Shown: one piece after another, positions 25,331-39,397 of the stretch
Numbering within the stretch: the first letter of the stretch is position 1
Layout of the letters: every line of letters starts with the position of its first letter
Assembly (NCBI GenBank): GCA_943704425.1
Contig: CALSCP010001725.1
Location: forward strand, 63,412-118,411
Length of the DNA: 55,000 nt
DNA from: Ministeria vibrans ATCC 50519
Taxonomy: Eukaryota > Opisthokonta > Filasterea
Direction of reading: 5' to 3'
Position numbers and translations under genes: made by a program
The notes under the pieces: generated by a model
What the model was told of the DNA's origin: nothing
Databases searched by the model: none
The model's input: the letters and a program-made list of their open reading frames with translations, nothing else

Positions 25331-25771
25331 GGTGGAATAGAGTCAGGAAAGAGGGTAGTAAATATGAAAATATGAAATGATTATTGAATCAATGCATTTT
25401 GAATATTTTCAAATTCCAATTTGCGACTCTTGCGTGATTTCAATTAATCGCGCTAGAAGTGAGAATTGAAAAGACGTAATGATAATTGAGGAATGTGGAA
25501 TATTGTGGATCGCAATCGCATTCAAAGATCTTGACGTCGCCTGTGCGCGAGAGGCGGAGCACAAGACATGTTGAGCTGAATGAGCTCAAACTAATCGCAA
25601 AGCTCGCTCGGTTCGTTCTGACACAATGGCGAGCTTCCGGGTCGACCGACAATGGTCCCAAGCAACGGAGGCCCCTCGATCGACAAGTTGGCGTCCAATG
25701 CCTAATATTGTTTGTTTGTTTTTGTACATGATGAATACAGAAGAAAAGGCAATACCACAACAACAATAATA
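25331..25771. other. intergenic with a GC-rich hairpin-forming island
   Basis: This 441 bp region lies between the tetraspanin start and the SLC38-like stop, both on the minus strand. Within AT-rich flanks, about 25520-25690 is GC-rich and contains three nested-arm hairpins: CGCCT/AGGCG (25538-25542/25552-25556), TTGAGC/GCTCAA (25571-25576/25584-25589) and AAGCTCGC/GCGAGCTT (25600-25607/25629-25636). It has no convincing protein frame. It may be a structured RNA, a promoter or a UTR; I could not match a known RNA family. Confidence 0.35.
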
Positions 25772-27686
25772 TTAAGTCAGGAGTATTCCATAAACACTCA
25801 GCGCCAATCCTGTACATCCAATCAGAAGCAAAACCTATAAAAACAACAAGGAAAGAATAAGTTTCCAAGTCACAAGAATAATGGAAGATTGAGTCTCACT
25901 TGACTCACACTCAGTCACACACACACTCACCTCTCTCTCTCTCTCTTTCTGTGCATTTCTACATTAGCCGGTGAATGTAGACTGTTTGTGTGCGACGGAC
26001 TGATTTGGCGGAAAAGCAGAGCCGGAATGAAAAAGAAAAAAATTGTGGCAACGGAAGATCCTACAACCCCATAAACAAAACAAAAACAGATAGAGACGTC
26101 TTAATCAATTTCTCCCAATTTAGTCGAGATTTTTTTTTTACCATTTAAAAATAGGAGAAACTGAATTTCCGGAATGAGAATTGCAATTCCCACACAGAAC
26201 GATAGAATGCCAAATGAAGAAACATAATGCGCTCTGACATTGTTCTAAAATCGAAAGAGTGAAAAATAATGATAATGATAATGCCACAACACTCAATTAA
26301 TATGGTCTTTGTGTTGTTACGAGAGAGAGAGACAGAATGGAAAACAGAGCAAATCGGATGGGAAATATCAATAAGGGAATTGCAAAGATTCCGGTGAGAC
26401 AGAACACTGCAAAATAAAAATGATTATTAATAAGAATTTTAATATATTGAGCGTCCGTTTTGTTTTCTTGACCGATTTTGAGAGTGAGCTGAAAAGACGA
26501 ATCGGCCGAAAGAGAATTGAGAATGTCGCCAGAGATTGGATTCTGGAAGAACGCAAAGTACCCAAACAGTCCACTCTAAACCATTATTTGTCTCATATTA
26601 TTATTATTATTATACTATTATGGTTTTGTGTCGCTTGTTTTGTCTTCTGACCGAAATGAAAAGAAACGAAACAAATTTGATTGATTTTCCCGTGACGTTT
26701 TCCAGCACAGCAAAGGAATGATCATTCAAAGTCGGAAGCACCGCAAACAATTGCGGTTGACAGCTAAACATAAAATTTAGACGACACTATTTATTCTATT
26801 GTTTTTCCCTACCAAAATCCCATTGTGAAAATTGGAATAACTTTTGTAATTCCACTCCACTGAACCCACACAATTGGGTGAGATTCGGTGTGGGAGCTAA
26901 AATAATTATGAGTAGGGTAAACATAAGAATGGAATAGCCATGAATGTTTGAAGGGGGTTCGGTTCGTACGAGTGATTTGCGAGAGAGAGGAGAGCGAGCA
27001 CGAGCACGAAGAAGAAATTGAAGAAGAGTGCAAAGAGAGAGACCATCGAGAGAGCGGAAAGGTCGCGCAGGAGAGCCAAAGGAAGGGCAATGCAATAGGC
27101 GAGAAAGAGAAGCGTCGGAGTGCGCGTCTGTAGTGGATCGAGTCCTCTCCTGAGAATACGAGTGAGTGACAGTGTGCAATTTGCCACTTGACTGACCAGG
27201 CTTCAAAGACGGACGGAACGACATCACCGCTGATCACGAGAGCACCAATGACTGAGCCGAGAAGGAGCAGCATGACGAGAATGTCGCACAAGGTCTTTCC
27301 GAGGGGGCCTGAGAGAATATGAAAATAGTGCATTGAGAGGGGTGTGTGTGGGTGGGTGGGTGTGCTAGTCGTACCGTACACGGCGCCCATCAGCTCCTGC
27401 AGCGAATTGAGCTTCTTGGTGTGTGCGCATCGAATGAGAAGACTCACAGAGTCGTGTGCAAGGTAGCACAAGACCAAGAGCAGCGCTGTGCCTGCACAGA
27501 GGAGGAGAGAGAGAGAGAAGGAAAGCGCGTGGGTTGAGACTCAGCGCCGTTTTAGCGAACGATACAATTTGTACCAAGAAGAACTCCACACTGAGCAAAG
27601 CAGTACGGCATAGCCAGAAGAGCCACACCAAGCATTGCTATTGCAAAGTTGATCGTCGTCAAGCGTTGCTCAGCAGCGGAGAGCAT
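25772..27686 (-). CDS. SLC38/AVT-like amino-acid transporter
   Basis: Amino acid/auxin permease-type transporter, 389 residues, 11 predicted membrane helices. Exons (minus): 27686-27575, 27491-27375, 27308-27197, 27149-26970, 26896-26813, 26763-26652, 26575-26473, 26406-26321, 26244-26142, 26060-25963, 25834-25772; phases are consistent. It begins LTTINFAIAMLGVALLAMPY (family N-terminal GxG-type unwound helix), followed by SLQELMGAVYGPLGK, LVMLLLLGSVIGALVISGD, LLRDLSALSMVSLFALFFN, PIFTMGFCCQPQLFAVLP, SSGLFGYFAFFQNP, VFCLTGIFAIPLLIFP and FLNGSSVATIFFFFIPALLF. It likely moves neutral amino acids at the plasma or lysosomal membrane; substrate and coupling ion are unknown. The donors used at 26651 (GTCAGA) and 25962 (GTAGAA) were chosen because they restore frame and the expected helices. 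Confidence 0.86.
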
Positions 27687-28033
27687 CGTCGAAACAACCA
27701 CAGACTAATTCCTAAAATATGCGAGTCGACCGCGAAAACAGAGCCCGCGTCTGAAAATGCAACAGTGAGTCGCACACGCCGTCTACTTGCTGCAGAACCA
27801 CGCACAAAGGAAAGAACTGTAACAATAAATGATGTGACTTTGTAATTTTTATTTTTTTCACACGTTTATCAGAGTAATCATAATCATCATTTGATTGAGA
27901 ATAACTTCTCATTTCTCAAATCTCAATCAAAACTTTTTTTTTTCGCGCACTCTTTCGCCCCATCTCACTGGATTGCTCCATACTTAGGAGCGTGTGCTAA
28001 ACAGATCACAAAACCCATCTCAATAGTCTCAAT
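27687..28033. promoter_or_regulatory. divergent intergenic region, SLC38-like and COMMD4
   Basis: A 347 bp AT-rich gap between two outward-facing genes. No recognisable motif beyond T-runs and ATCATCATTTGATTGAGAAT-type AT-rich sequence; presumed to contain both promoters. Confidence 0.5.
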
Positions 28034-28777
28034 ATGGTCCGAAATTATTTTGTGCGATGGAATATTCCCTCACACAGTCATTCCTGTGCAGAAATTCCGG
28101 TTCTGTGGTGGTCTCGACTCGCCCGATTGGGTTCTGGCAGAAATCAGCATCCTTAGCAAATTGGTATGTCTTCAAAATTGACTTGAAAGTGAAAAGAAAA
28201 CTTCAGATTCTCAATGTCGCTTTGCACCGCTTTCCGCCCGCTGTAGACCTCGGTGAAGATGAAGCTACTCTGTGTGCAGGTCATCAATGATATTACAGGC
28301 AAAGGAATCGACGTAAGAGTCTCGGGGAGTGGAAAATGGGCATTTGCTGAATCCATTGCATTTGTGTAGTACGAAAAAGTCTTCAAATTGGTCTCTGATG
28401 CAAAATACGGTGAGCGAAACATACGCATCATGTGGACACGCACACACTGACGCTGTGGTGTACGTAGAACTGTCGGACGTCAAGGCGGCCATTGCAGCGC
28501 TCATCTTCATCCTGAGCAACGCAGCCAAGCACGACTGTGACGCCGAGACCCTCTCCAACGAACTGCAGCAGCTGGGTCTGCCCAAAGGTACCCGGCGCAC
28601 GCCTCCTTCCCCGCCCACTCGCATCACACGCTGAAAACGGGAATGATCCTTCTAAACTTCCACAGAAAACACGACGAGCCTGTGCAAAGCGTATTCAGAC
28701 GGCGTGTCAAAGCTCCAAAACAAATTCCGCGACGCGACACTCAGATGTAAAAGCACACACACAACACAACTCAACAC

Positions 28778-28853
<76 letters not shown>

Positions 28854-29248
28854 CACACACACACAAACTGATCCTTCGTGTTGCATGTGTAGTGAACCGA
28901 CTGGAGAGTGTCGACTGGCGCGTGGATTACGTTATTGCCAGCAAACAGCTCAACTCAGTCGCTCGTCCGTCCGTTCACCTTCAACTCACCTCAAAAGACA
29001 CTGTTAGTTTTGTTTGTTTTGCATTGTGTTTGGTTTGTTTTCCTCATGTTTGTGTCTCGTCTTTTTTCTTGTTCTGTTGTAGTGTTCTGACGCGTTGCAA
29101 ACCAGTGCGTTTGAACTGACCAGTGATAAGTTTCGCGTGTTTTACAGTGGTAAGGGTTCTTTTTATTTTTCAGATCCACCACTGACTCTTGATTCTGTCT
29201 TTGTTGTTAGAGTTGAAACAGGCGCAAGAAATGATGCAGAATCTCTAA
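28034..29248 (+). CDS. COMMD4: COMM domain-containing protein 4
   Basis: Subunit of the Commander/CCC complex, which works with retriever and WASH in endosomal recycling. Exons: 28034-28036, 28092-28163, 28247-28312, 28370-28409, 28468-28587, 28666-28746, 28893-29002, 29083-29149, 29211-29248; 198 residues, one fewer than human COMMD4 (199, from memory). The protein opens [19 protein letters not shown]. The helical N-domain contains [20 protein letters not shown] and [13 protein letters not shown]. The COMM domain includes [20 protein letters not shown] and ends with [19 protein letters not shown]. The start is notable: the ATG at 28034 immediately precedes a GTCCGA donor, so exon 1 codes only for Met. 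A (CA)n tract fills the intron at 28747-28892. Confidence 0.93.
28774..28868. repeat. (CA)n microsatellite in a COMMD4 intron
   Basis: About 85 bp of near-pure AC dinucleotides, continuing to within about 25 nt of the splice acceptor at 28892. Confidence 0.95.
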
Positions 29249-29457
29249 ACCTGTGACACTGACACAACAATACAACATACTATATGTCTTCGAATTTCTA
29301 GACTTTTTTGTGCGCTCGCTGTAAGAGCGCATTAACGTTTAACTGTAGGTCTAACGACGGCGGACGCTTCACTGGAGGTGGTCTGGAGGTGGTCTATCAC
29401 AACTCATTTTTTCTTAATAATAAGAAAAATTTAACAATCATACTATTTTTATAATTC

Positions 29458-30741
29458 ATGTCACACCACGGCCAACACCATCATAGCGACCAGCAACATC
29501 ATGGCGAAGACAAACGCCTATTAAAGTTGCGTGAGAGTTTTGCACGTTTGGACATTCCGAACCAAAAGGATTTTGTCAAATGGGCATTGCGAGACATATT
29601 CGAACGGGAACGGCAGACGGGCGACGACCAGCCGGTTGCTGTGGGCACGGCCAAGGTCAGGGCAGCGCGGCATCTCTCCAATTGGCCTAGAAACACATTT
29701 TTATTTCGTGTTGCGATGAGTAGATTGACATTCAAAGCGGAATTGAAACGATGAACAGAATTGCGGAGACGCTGCGCGGACGGCTGCCCCTCACAGCGAT
29801 AGCCGACGACGAACGCATCACTCTGCCGTCTGACAGCGAGGAGTTTGCCGTAAGCGACAAAAACAAACGTATCCGAGACACACAGACAACTTTTGTGTGT
29901 TAGGATGCAACGGAGGACAATACAGTGCACGTTGATGCGTTTCTCTATCCCGACGAGCTTGTGGACGATCTCTGTGACGAGGGGAAAATGAGGTATACAA
30001 CGATGGGAGGGAAAATGTTCAACTAATCGTGCGTGCGATGTAGTCGTGCGTACTGTCTTGAGTGTGGCTCCAAGAACACCAAAATGCTCACGTTTGTGTC
30101 TCATTCCATGTCACACGAAGGAATCCGCTCGCTCTATGTCGACGTACGTAAACAGAAACTTCTTGTCAATTTGTATGATGAGAAGAGCACTCAACTTTTT
30201 TCTATTTTCAATTCGCCTGTTGTGATAGATGTTGCCAGATTTGACCGGGAAACATGTTGTGGATGTGGGCTCACGACTGGGCATTGTGTTGTTCGGCGCA
30301 CAGGTGTACTCAAATGCAGCGCGTGCGACGGGGATTGAGCTGAGTGCCAGTCTGTGTGGGGTACAGGAGAAGCTGATTGGAGAGTATTCGGTCAAGGGAC
30401 GTGCGGCGCTCTCTGTTGTCTGCGCCAATGTGTTGGACTGTGCGACGTTGCTTGCCTCGGCCGATGTGGTTGTGTTGAACAATGTGTTTCAGTTTTTTGC
30501 CAGTCGTGAGGAGCAGTTGCGACTGTGGATGTTTTTGCGGGCGACGCTCACACGACCCGGCTGCATTATTGTGAGTGTGCCGTCGTTGCGCGAGGCGCTG
30601 GACACGGCGCAAGTGGAGAGCCTTGTGCTTGACGAGTGGGTTGAGTGCATCGGGGGTAGTGAAGGAGGCGAGGGTGAGGTGGAGGAGGAGAACGACGAGG
30701 ACGAGGACGGGGATGATATACATGTGTATCTTGTACGATGA
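29458..30741 (+). CDS. class I methyltransferase-like protein with His-rich N-terminus
   Basis: 341 residues. Exons: 29458-29655, 29724-29849, 29904-29992, 30044-30143, 30229-30741. The N-terminus is His-rich (MSHHGQHHHSDQQHH). A central segment has a CxxC pair in AYCLECGSKNTKMLTFVSHS. The second half is a Rossmann-type SAM-binding fold: motif I HVVDVGSRLGIVLFGAQVYS, an acidic end of strand 2 (ATGIELSASLCG), NVLDCATLLASADVVVLNNVF and a late strand RPGCIIVSVPS. It ends with a Glu/Asp-rich stretch and DDIHVYLVR. I recognise the fold and believe homologues exist in animals, but I know no named substrate. The CxxC could bind zinc. Confidence 0.8.
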
Positions 30742-30863
30742 ATGATTTCTTAAAAAATCAAGACTAAAATTTGAGATTAACGACTTTCGATTATCATAAT
30801 AAAATAATAATAATTATTATTATTATCATTTTTGTTTGAACTATCTACGTGCCACCAGCCACC

Positions 30864-33979
<3,116 letters not shown>

Positions 33980-34035
33980 CGTACATGTATTGTATCATTG
34001 TAAATCATTCTCTTCAGCAAGACAATTCTATAAAC

Positions 34036-34037
<2 letters not shown>

Positions 34038-34076
<39 letters not shown>

Positions 34077-34096
34077 TATATATATAATTATTGTGA
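34038..34096. repeat. (CA)n(TA)n microsatellite downstream of USE1
   Basis: ACACACACAC followed by ATATATATAT and TATATAATTA, about 58 bp, between the USE1 stop and the FAPP2 start. Confidence 0.9.
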
Positions 34097-34197
34097 TGAG
34101 TTCCTTCTGAGTTGACAATCGCTCTCTGGCGAATTGACCGACGTAAACAGATCAAAGAATCTTCTAATCTTTTCTCGTTCCTATTTCAACGGGTTTG

Positions 34198-36721
34198 ATG
34201 CTACAGGAAACGGGACTTGTATCGCGCGAGTCTGATAGTGTACCACGCGAAACTACGAAAGAGGTGAGACAAAAATGGTGTGAAAAAAAAAAGAAAAAAC
34301 CTAACCAAACCAAAAAAACGGCACAAACAAACACACTCACGCCTTCCTGCGGCCCTCCATTGATAGGGAACGCTTGGCAAATGGACCAATTACGTGAATG
34401 GGTGGCAGGACCGGTGGTTTATCCTGCAGGGAGGCATTCTGGCGTACTACAAGGACCGTTCGCAGATTTCCGCTGGCTGTCGCGGATCTTTCTCGATATC
34501 CTCACTCACCATCCAAGGTAGGGCGCCTTTCTTGCCCACGCCTTGTTGCGCTGATGACACAGCGGTGTCTCCCTGTGTGTGTCGAGCGTCAGTGTCTCAC
34601 AGACCCTTTTTTTTTTTTGATCGTTTTGTTTTCCTTACTACATTTTTCTTTTATGACTTTCCAGTCCCAAAAGACGACGAGACTCGCTTTGTGCTTGAGG
34701 GCAAAGGCGACGTGATCTACTTGCGGGCGCAGTCCAACCGCCACCGGCAGGCATGGCTGCAGGCGCTTGCGTCCGCCAAAGCCTGCTACGTCGACAAGCA
34801 GCTTCTGCCCTATCCCACCGTGTCCATGTCACCCCCCGAGGGCACTTCGCCGGTTTCAACGCCACGCCGCAGACATCACCGAAACACCAGCAGCGACTTG
34901 TCGGCCGGGGCCGCTGCGGCAGTACCATCGGCAGATGGGGAAGCAGACAGAAGAGCTCACCGACCACACCACCACCACCCACGTCGCAACCGCACTCCAC
35001 CACCCGCTCCCCTCTTTGACGCCTCTGCTCTGCCCACCTCACTTGCAGAGAAACTTCAAGAGCTTGACATGTGTCGCGATCTCCTTGTCAAGCTGGTGCG
35101 CCAAACGGCCCTCGCGGAACAAAGACTGCGTCAGCAACACAAAGAGCAAGTACAGAACACCTCACCCGAAGCACCGACTGAAGCAGACGGACAGGAGGTA
35201 GCGCAGGGCAACGGATGCGAGACGAGCGAGTTTGCACTGCGCGAACTGCTGACAATGGATGCAGAGGCGAAACTAATTGACGTGACGTGCACTGATTTTA
35301 TCCGCAATGTGTGCGACTGTGTTGCGCTTGTGCGGTGTAGTGCAAAGGGAGAAGAAGAGCGCAGCAGTGCCAAAGCGAGTTCTACAACACTCGAGCGAAG
35401 CGATTCAGAAGAGCTGTTTTTTGATGCAGAAGGACAGGAAGAGGAAAGAAAGGTGGAGGAGAAGGAGAGGGAAGAGAGAAGCGAAACGTTCTTTTCGGTC
35501 ATGGAGTGTCGGTTTGAGGATGTCGTGCGGTGCAGTGGGGACGAGGGCCCTGAAGGAATTCCTCTAGAGCCCTTTTTGGCGGCATGCGATGCTATCCTCC
35601 CGCTCATAGGTATTGCAACTGTGTCCTTTATTTTGTAAACTCTCTTGTTACTGTTCGTATCTGTTTGCGAGTTTCTGGCACTCATTGTGTCCTTGATGTT
35701 GTGCGTGTGTGTGCGTGTGTGTGCGTGTGTGTATGTGTGTGTGAGTGTGTTTGAGTTTTGTTTTCGATCTTTGCACTGAAATGTCGATTGAGTATTGTTG
35801 CATTAGGATTGAAACTTGAACTTTTTTTTGTGTGACTTGGTTTCCACTGCATCGTTTTCTCTCATTTTCACACAAATTTTGTGTGTCTCTCTCTGATAAT
35901 CTGTGTGTGCCTACTGTAGATGTGTTAGGGAGTGTTGCATTTGCGCCCGTTCGAGCGGATATTGCGGGAAACATCAAAGTACGGCACACTGAGTCAGTTT
36001 TGTTTTGTGAATGCCTTACTCTCTTTTTTTTTTCTTCTCTCTCTCTTTCTTTGTGCACCTGTGTATGGTTGATAGAAATTGCGGGCTCACGGGAAGACAA
36101 TGCGAGCGGAAGAGAGGATAGAGCAGATTACAATTGAAGGACTGATTGGACGAGAGATCGCGCGAAATGCGACGGAGGAGCGGAACTCGGCAACAGACGC
36201 ACTTCTTTGGCTGACGCGGTATGACAGGACATACACACATGAAGACTGAGATTGGGTGGTTTTGGTTACTTAATCGTTTAACTGAGTCTGTTACTAACTT
36301 GGTTTTGTCTCTTTGTTTGTGCAGTGCGCTTGAATTCATCAACACGTTCATCATGTTTATTATCTCAGGGGAGCGCAATCTCGTCCACGCCGCCAGCAAG
36401 GCGTATACCATCACTCTTGCCCCCTTCCACAACATGATGGTCCGCGGCATTTTTTCCGTACGTACAGCGCGTGTTGTGACTGAGAGAAAGGAGGGAAAAG
36501 CAAACAACACAAAGGATAATAACATCACACATACACTCACTTTTACCATCCAGTTGGCTGTCCAAGCAGTTCCCACCTGGGACTCCTTCTCCCGTGCTCT
36601 CTCTCTCTCGTCCGACTCTGACTCCGCCATGCTGGAAGACGCCGCGCACTTTTCCCGTGCCATTGCAGACCACACCAGAGTCATCAGTGCCTTCTATAGA
36701 AAGCACTCTCTTCAAACCTAA
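34198..36721 (+). CDS. PLEKHA8: FAPP2-like PH + glycolipid transfer protein
   Basis: Lipid-transfer protein; animal FAPP2 moves glucosylceramide at the Golgi and its PH domain binds PI4P and ARF1. Exons: 34198-34263, 34367-34517, 34665-35609, 35920-35978, 36076-36218, 36325-36457, 36554-36721; 554 residues. The PH domain (about 23-115) has LGKWTNYVNGWQDRWFILQG, GCRGS, VIYLRAQSNRHRQAWLQAL. A disordered His/Pro/Ser linker and a charged helical segment follow. The GLTP domain (about 360-554) keeps the glycolipid headgroup-binding residues: VRADIAGNIKKL (Asp, Asn, Lys), LLWLTRALEFI (Trp) and APFHNMMV (His). The order PH-linker-GLTP is diagnostic. The intron at 35610-35919 contains GT-rich sequence. 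Confidence 0.92.
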
Positions 36722-36885
36722 TCCTACTCTCACTCCTACTATAATGTCTGTATTTTAAACAACTGTTTCAAATATTATTTACTTATTCAGAGGAGAGGAT
36801 TTCACAGGAATGATCAAAATTGTATAAATGACTTCGAAAATGGTACACATATCATGTTTGTATACTTTGTTTACACAAATACGAT

Positions 36886-37617
36886 TCATTTTTGCCGCTT
36901 TTCGCGCTCTGCTGTTTCTCTTCGTATCAGCGCACTCAAATCTGCTCCAGCGCTTTTCTCGAGCGCCCGCAACTGATCCATCGGCATGAGCGTCACCTTC
37001 ACTGTTCGCTCTTTGGGAAGGCGTGCCGACTTGGACTTGCGTGCGCGCAGGAGGGGACCCGCACCAGCCCCCGTGCCGCGACTGTGCTCCCGCACACTTG
37101 CCGAACCAGCAGGCTCGTGTGTTGACAGCCGTGCTTCCTTGTACGCAGCGTAGTGGTCGTCATCATCGTATACGTCGTTTGCGCCGGGTCGGTGTTCAAA
37201 AGGAGGCGGATGTGCAAAGTGCGACAAGTGCTGCAGAGGCTCCATATTCTGGTGGCGACGCGAGAGCCGCTTCGTCGCTGCTGTCGTTGCGGAGGAAGAA
37301 GACGCCTCGTCCGCCGCAGCAATCGTCACACCCAACGTCATCGAGCTTGTCTGGGGGTGCTTGGGTGTCTCCGACAGACTCGAACTGCACCGTGAAAATC
37401 CGTTGCGTGGCAACGCGTCAGCCGGTCTGTCAAATGGCTCGTCCCAGCCCCAGCCTATCCTTGTTGGGCGCTGCTCCAAGGCGACTCGACACTCTGTAAA
37501 AGGGTCGCTGCTCTCCAGTGCTGTCACGGGCGCCACAGGCTGCCAGAGAGTCGGCGGAACTGCGTCTGTCTCCACAAGAAGCTGTTCTTGAAGCTCACGG
37601 TCCAAAAAGGCATTCAT
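36886..37617 (-). CDS. unknown, mostly disordered protein
   Basis: Single-exon reading frame of 243 residues from the ATG at 37617 to TGA. No known domain. It is rich in Ser, Ala, Arg and Pro, with GWGWDEPFDRPADAL, an acidic DVYDDDDHYAAYKEARL patch, a basic RARKSKSARLPKERTVKVTL segment and a C-terminal helix (MDQLRALEKSAGADLSALIRRETAEREKRQK, in two parts). The frame is open without introns across 700 bp and lies divergent to the NSD-like gene with a 230 bp gap, which supports a real gene. An upstream noncoding exon is possible. No function can be assigned. Confidence 0.6.
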   Translation of the reverse strand: MNAFLDRELQEQLLVETDAVPPTLWQPVAPVTALESSDPFTECRVALEQRPTRIGWGWDEPFDRPADALPRNGFSRCSSSLSETPKHPQTSSMTLGVTIAAADEASSSSATTAATKRLSRRHQNMEPLQHLSHFAHPPPFEHRPGANDVYDDDDHYAAYKEARLSTHEPAGSASVREHSRGTGAGAGPLLRARKSKSARLPKERTVKVTLMPMDQLRALEKSAGADLSALIRRETAEREKRQK

Positions 37618-37847
37618 TGTGATTGTCACTGTTGACTGTTGCAGCGCTTGTCGTCAATCGACGAACCAAGGACTCGAAGCCTTCGTGCTCTTTCACCTAC
37701 AATAAAAGAGGGCAAATAAAAAATAAAAATATTATATTAAAAATTTAATTATAATACTGATGAGATTGATGAATGAGTGTTGTTGATTTTCTGATCACTT
37801 CTCCATTATTATTCGTATCATTCATCCTTTCCTGTTTAAACGTCGTG
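37618..37847. promoter_or_regulatory. divergent promoter region, unknown gene and NSD-like gene
   Basis: 230 bp between two outward-facing start codons, AT-rich between 37700 and 37760. No recognised binding motif. Confidence 0.4.
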
Positions 37848-38318
37848 ATGAACACCACGAGTGAAGCCTCGGAGGCGAACGGTGGGGACACTGCAGACAT
37901 GTCTACGGCGCGTGCCAACGACGTGGAAGGCATGGACTGTGCTGTGACGGCCAACGGCGACGACGACGACGACGCCGCTGCATCGGGCACGTCTGCCCCG
38001 GCCACGCCTTCTATCCAGCCTCCTTTGCCGCCGCGTGCCGATGGCGGTGCGGCAGAGACGCCGCAGGCTGCAGGGACCGTCGCCAATGGCAGTGGCGCCA
38101 AACGCAAGGCAACGGCGCCCCGCATGACATCCAAGCAACGCGCACTGCTCGCCGCGCAGCAGGCCAAGGAGCGCAAGCTGGACGAAGAGCGGCGACGTCG
38201 CGCAGCCATCGCGGCCGAGGCGGAGGCCGTGGGCGACAGTGGCACCGAAGAAGACGCAATTGGCGCAGGCGAAACGGTCGTTGAAGACGATGCCGACGAC
38301 GAAGAGCCCCTCGTTGCC

Positions 38319-38349
<31 letters not shown>

Positions 38350-39363
38350 CGACTGCCACCACCGCCGACGTCACGCCTGTTACAGAGCCCACGACGCCCA
38401 CAGCGTTGTCTGCACCCGCAACGCCGTTGTTGGCCAACGATGGCGAGTCGCCCTTGCCTGTCAATGTCAATGTCAAGCGCAAGCGCGCAAAGAAGAATCC
38501 CGTTCCACGTCTTGCCATCGCTATCGACAACGAGCAGGCCATCAAAACCATTGCGATGATCCGCAAGTTTGACGAGTACGCCTTCTTCCAGAACCCAGTT
38601 TGTACCGACGACGGCGTCAACATGGACGAGTACGCGCGCATCGTGTCCCATCCAATGTCCTTCCGCAAAATGGCTCACAAGGCCCAGCGCGGCGCTTACA
38701 AGACAGTCGATGGCCTCATCACTGACGTACGGCTCATCTGTGCAAACGCATGTGCCTTCAACGAGGAAGGCTCCAAAGTCTATCGCGTCGCCAAGCGCCT
38801 CGAAACGAAAACGGTCAAATTTCTCAGTGCGAAACGGTACAAAATAGAGAAACGTCACAAAGAGAGTGGGGGGTGTCGAGGTGGCTTAACTGTTTCATCT
38901 TTTCATACTTCTCTGTAGCACGCGTATGATTGAAGTGTACCGACGGGCGAATGCTGACCCTGAAGACGCCTCATCCTCGTCCGACGAAGACGACGAGCCA
39001 CGCCCCGTGCCCCCTCCGCGACCCAACCCAAACGAGCTGCTGGCCGCCGGTGTTGTCTGGGCACGACCGGAGCCCACTGTCCCCGCACGCCTTGCCATGC
39101 TCTGCTATGAGCCGGCTTCCGGTCTCTTTGCACGCGGTCCCGTCTACTCCGCGACACCCCTTGCGTCCGACCCTTCCCCCGCCGACCCTACTGCGTCGTC
39201 GCCTACTTCTGTGTCACGTGTTGCCGACCTCACACACTACCACGTCTTGTATTTGGCCCAGTCTACCTTGGACATTACGTAAGCATGTTTTTTCTATCTC
39301 TTTCGCTTTCACCTTTTTTTTTTTTGTCAAACGATTATAATGGTGATAATAAATAATAAGTTA

Positions 39364-39397
<34 letters not shown>

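Noticed and set aside
25440-25868. Minus-strand 142-codon frame overlapping the SLC38-like 3' end and the hairpin island
   Set aside because: Its first part is the last SLC38-like exon in a different frame plus its intron; the remainder has no recognisable features.
25931-25962. GTGAGT donor at 25930 for the penultimate SLC38-like exon
   Set aside because: It matches the consensus well but puts the last exon out of frame with an immediate stop; the GTAGAA donor at 25962 restores the final helix.
26598-26651. Additional small exon in the SLC38-like gene between exons 6 and 7
   Set aside because: No combination of sites kept the frame; extending exon 6 to the GTCAGA donor at 26651 both kept phase and supplied the missing helix.
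37773-37847. Upstream in-frame ATG giving the NSD-like protein a 25-residue hydrophobic leader
   Set aside because: A signal-like leader does not suit a nuclear chromatin protein, and the ATG at 37848 gives a normal acidic N-terminus. It remains formally possible.
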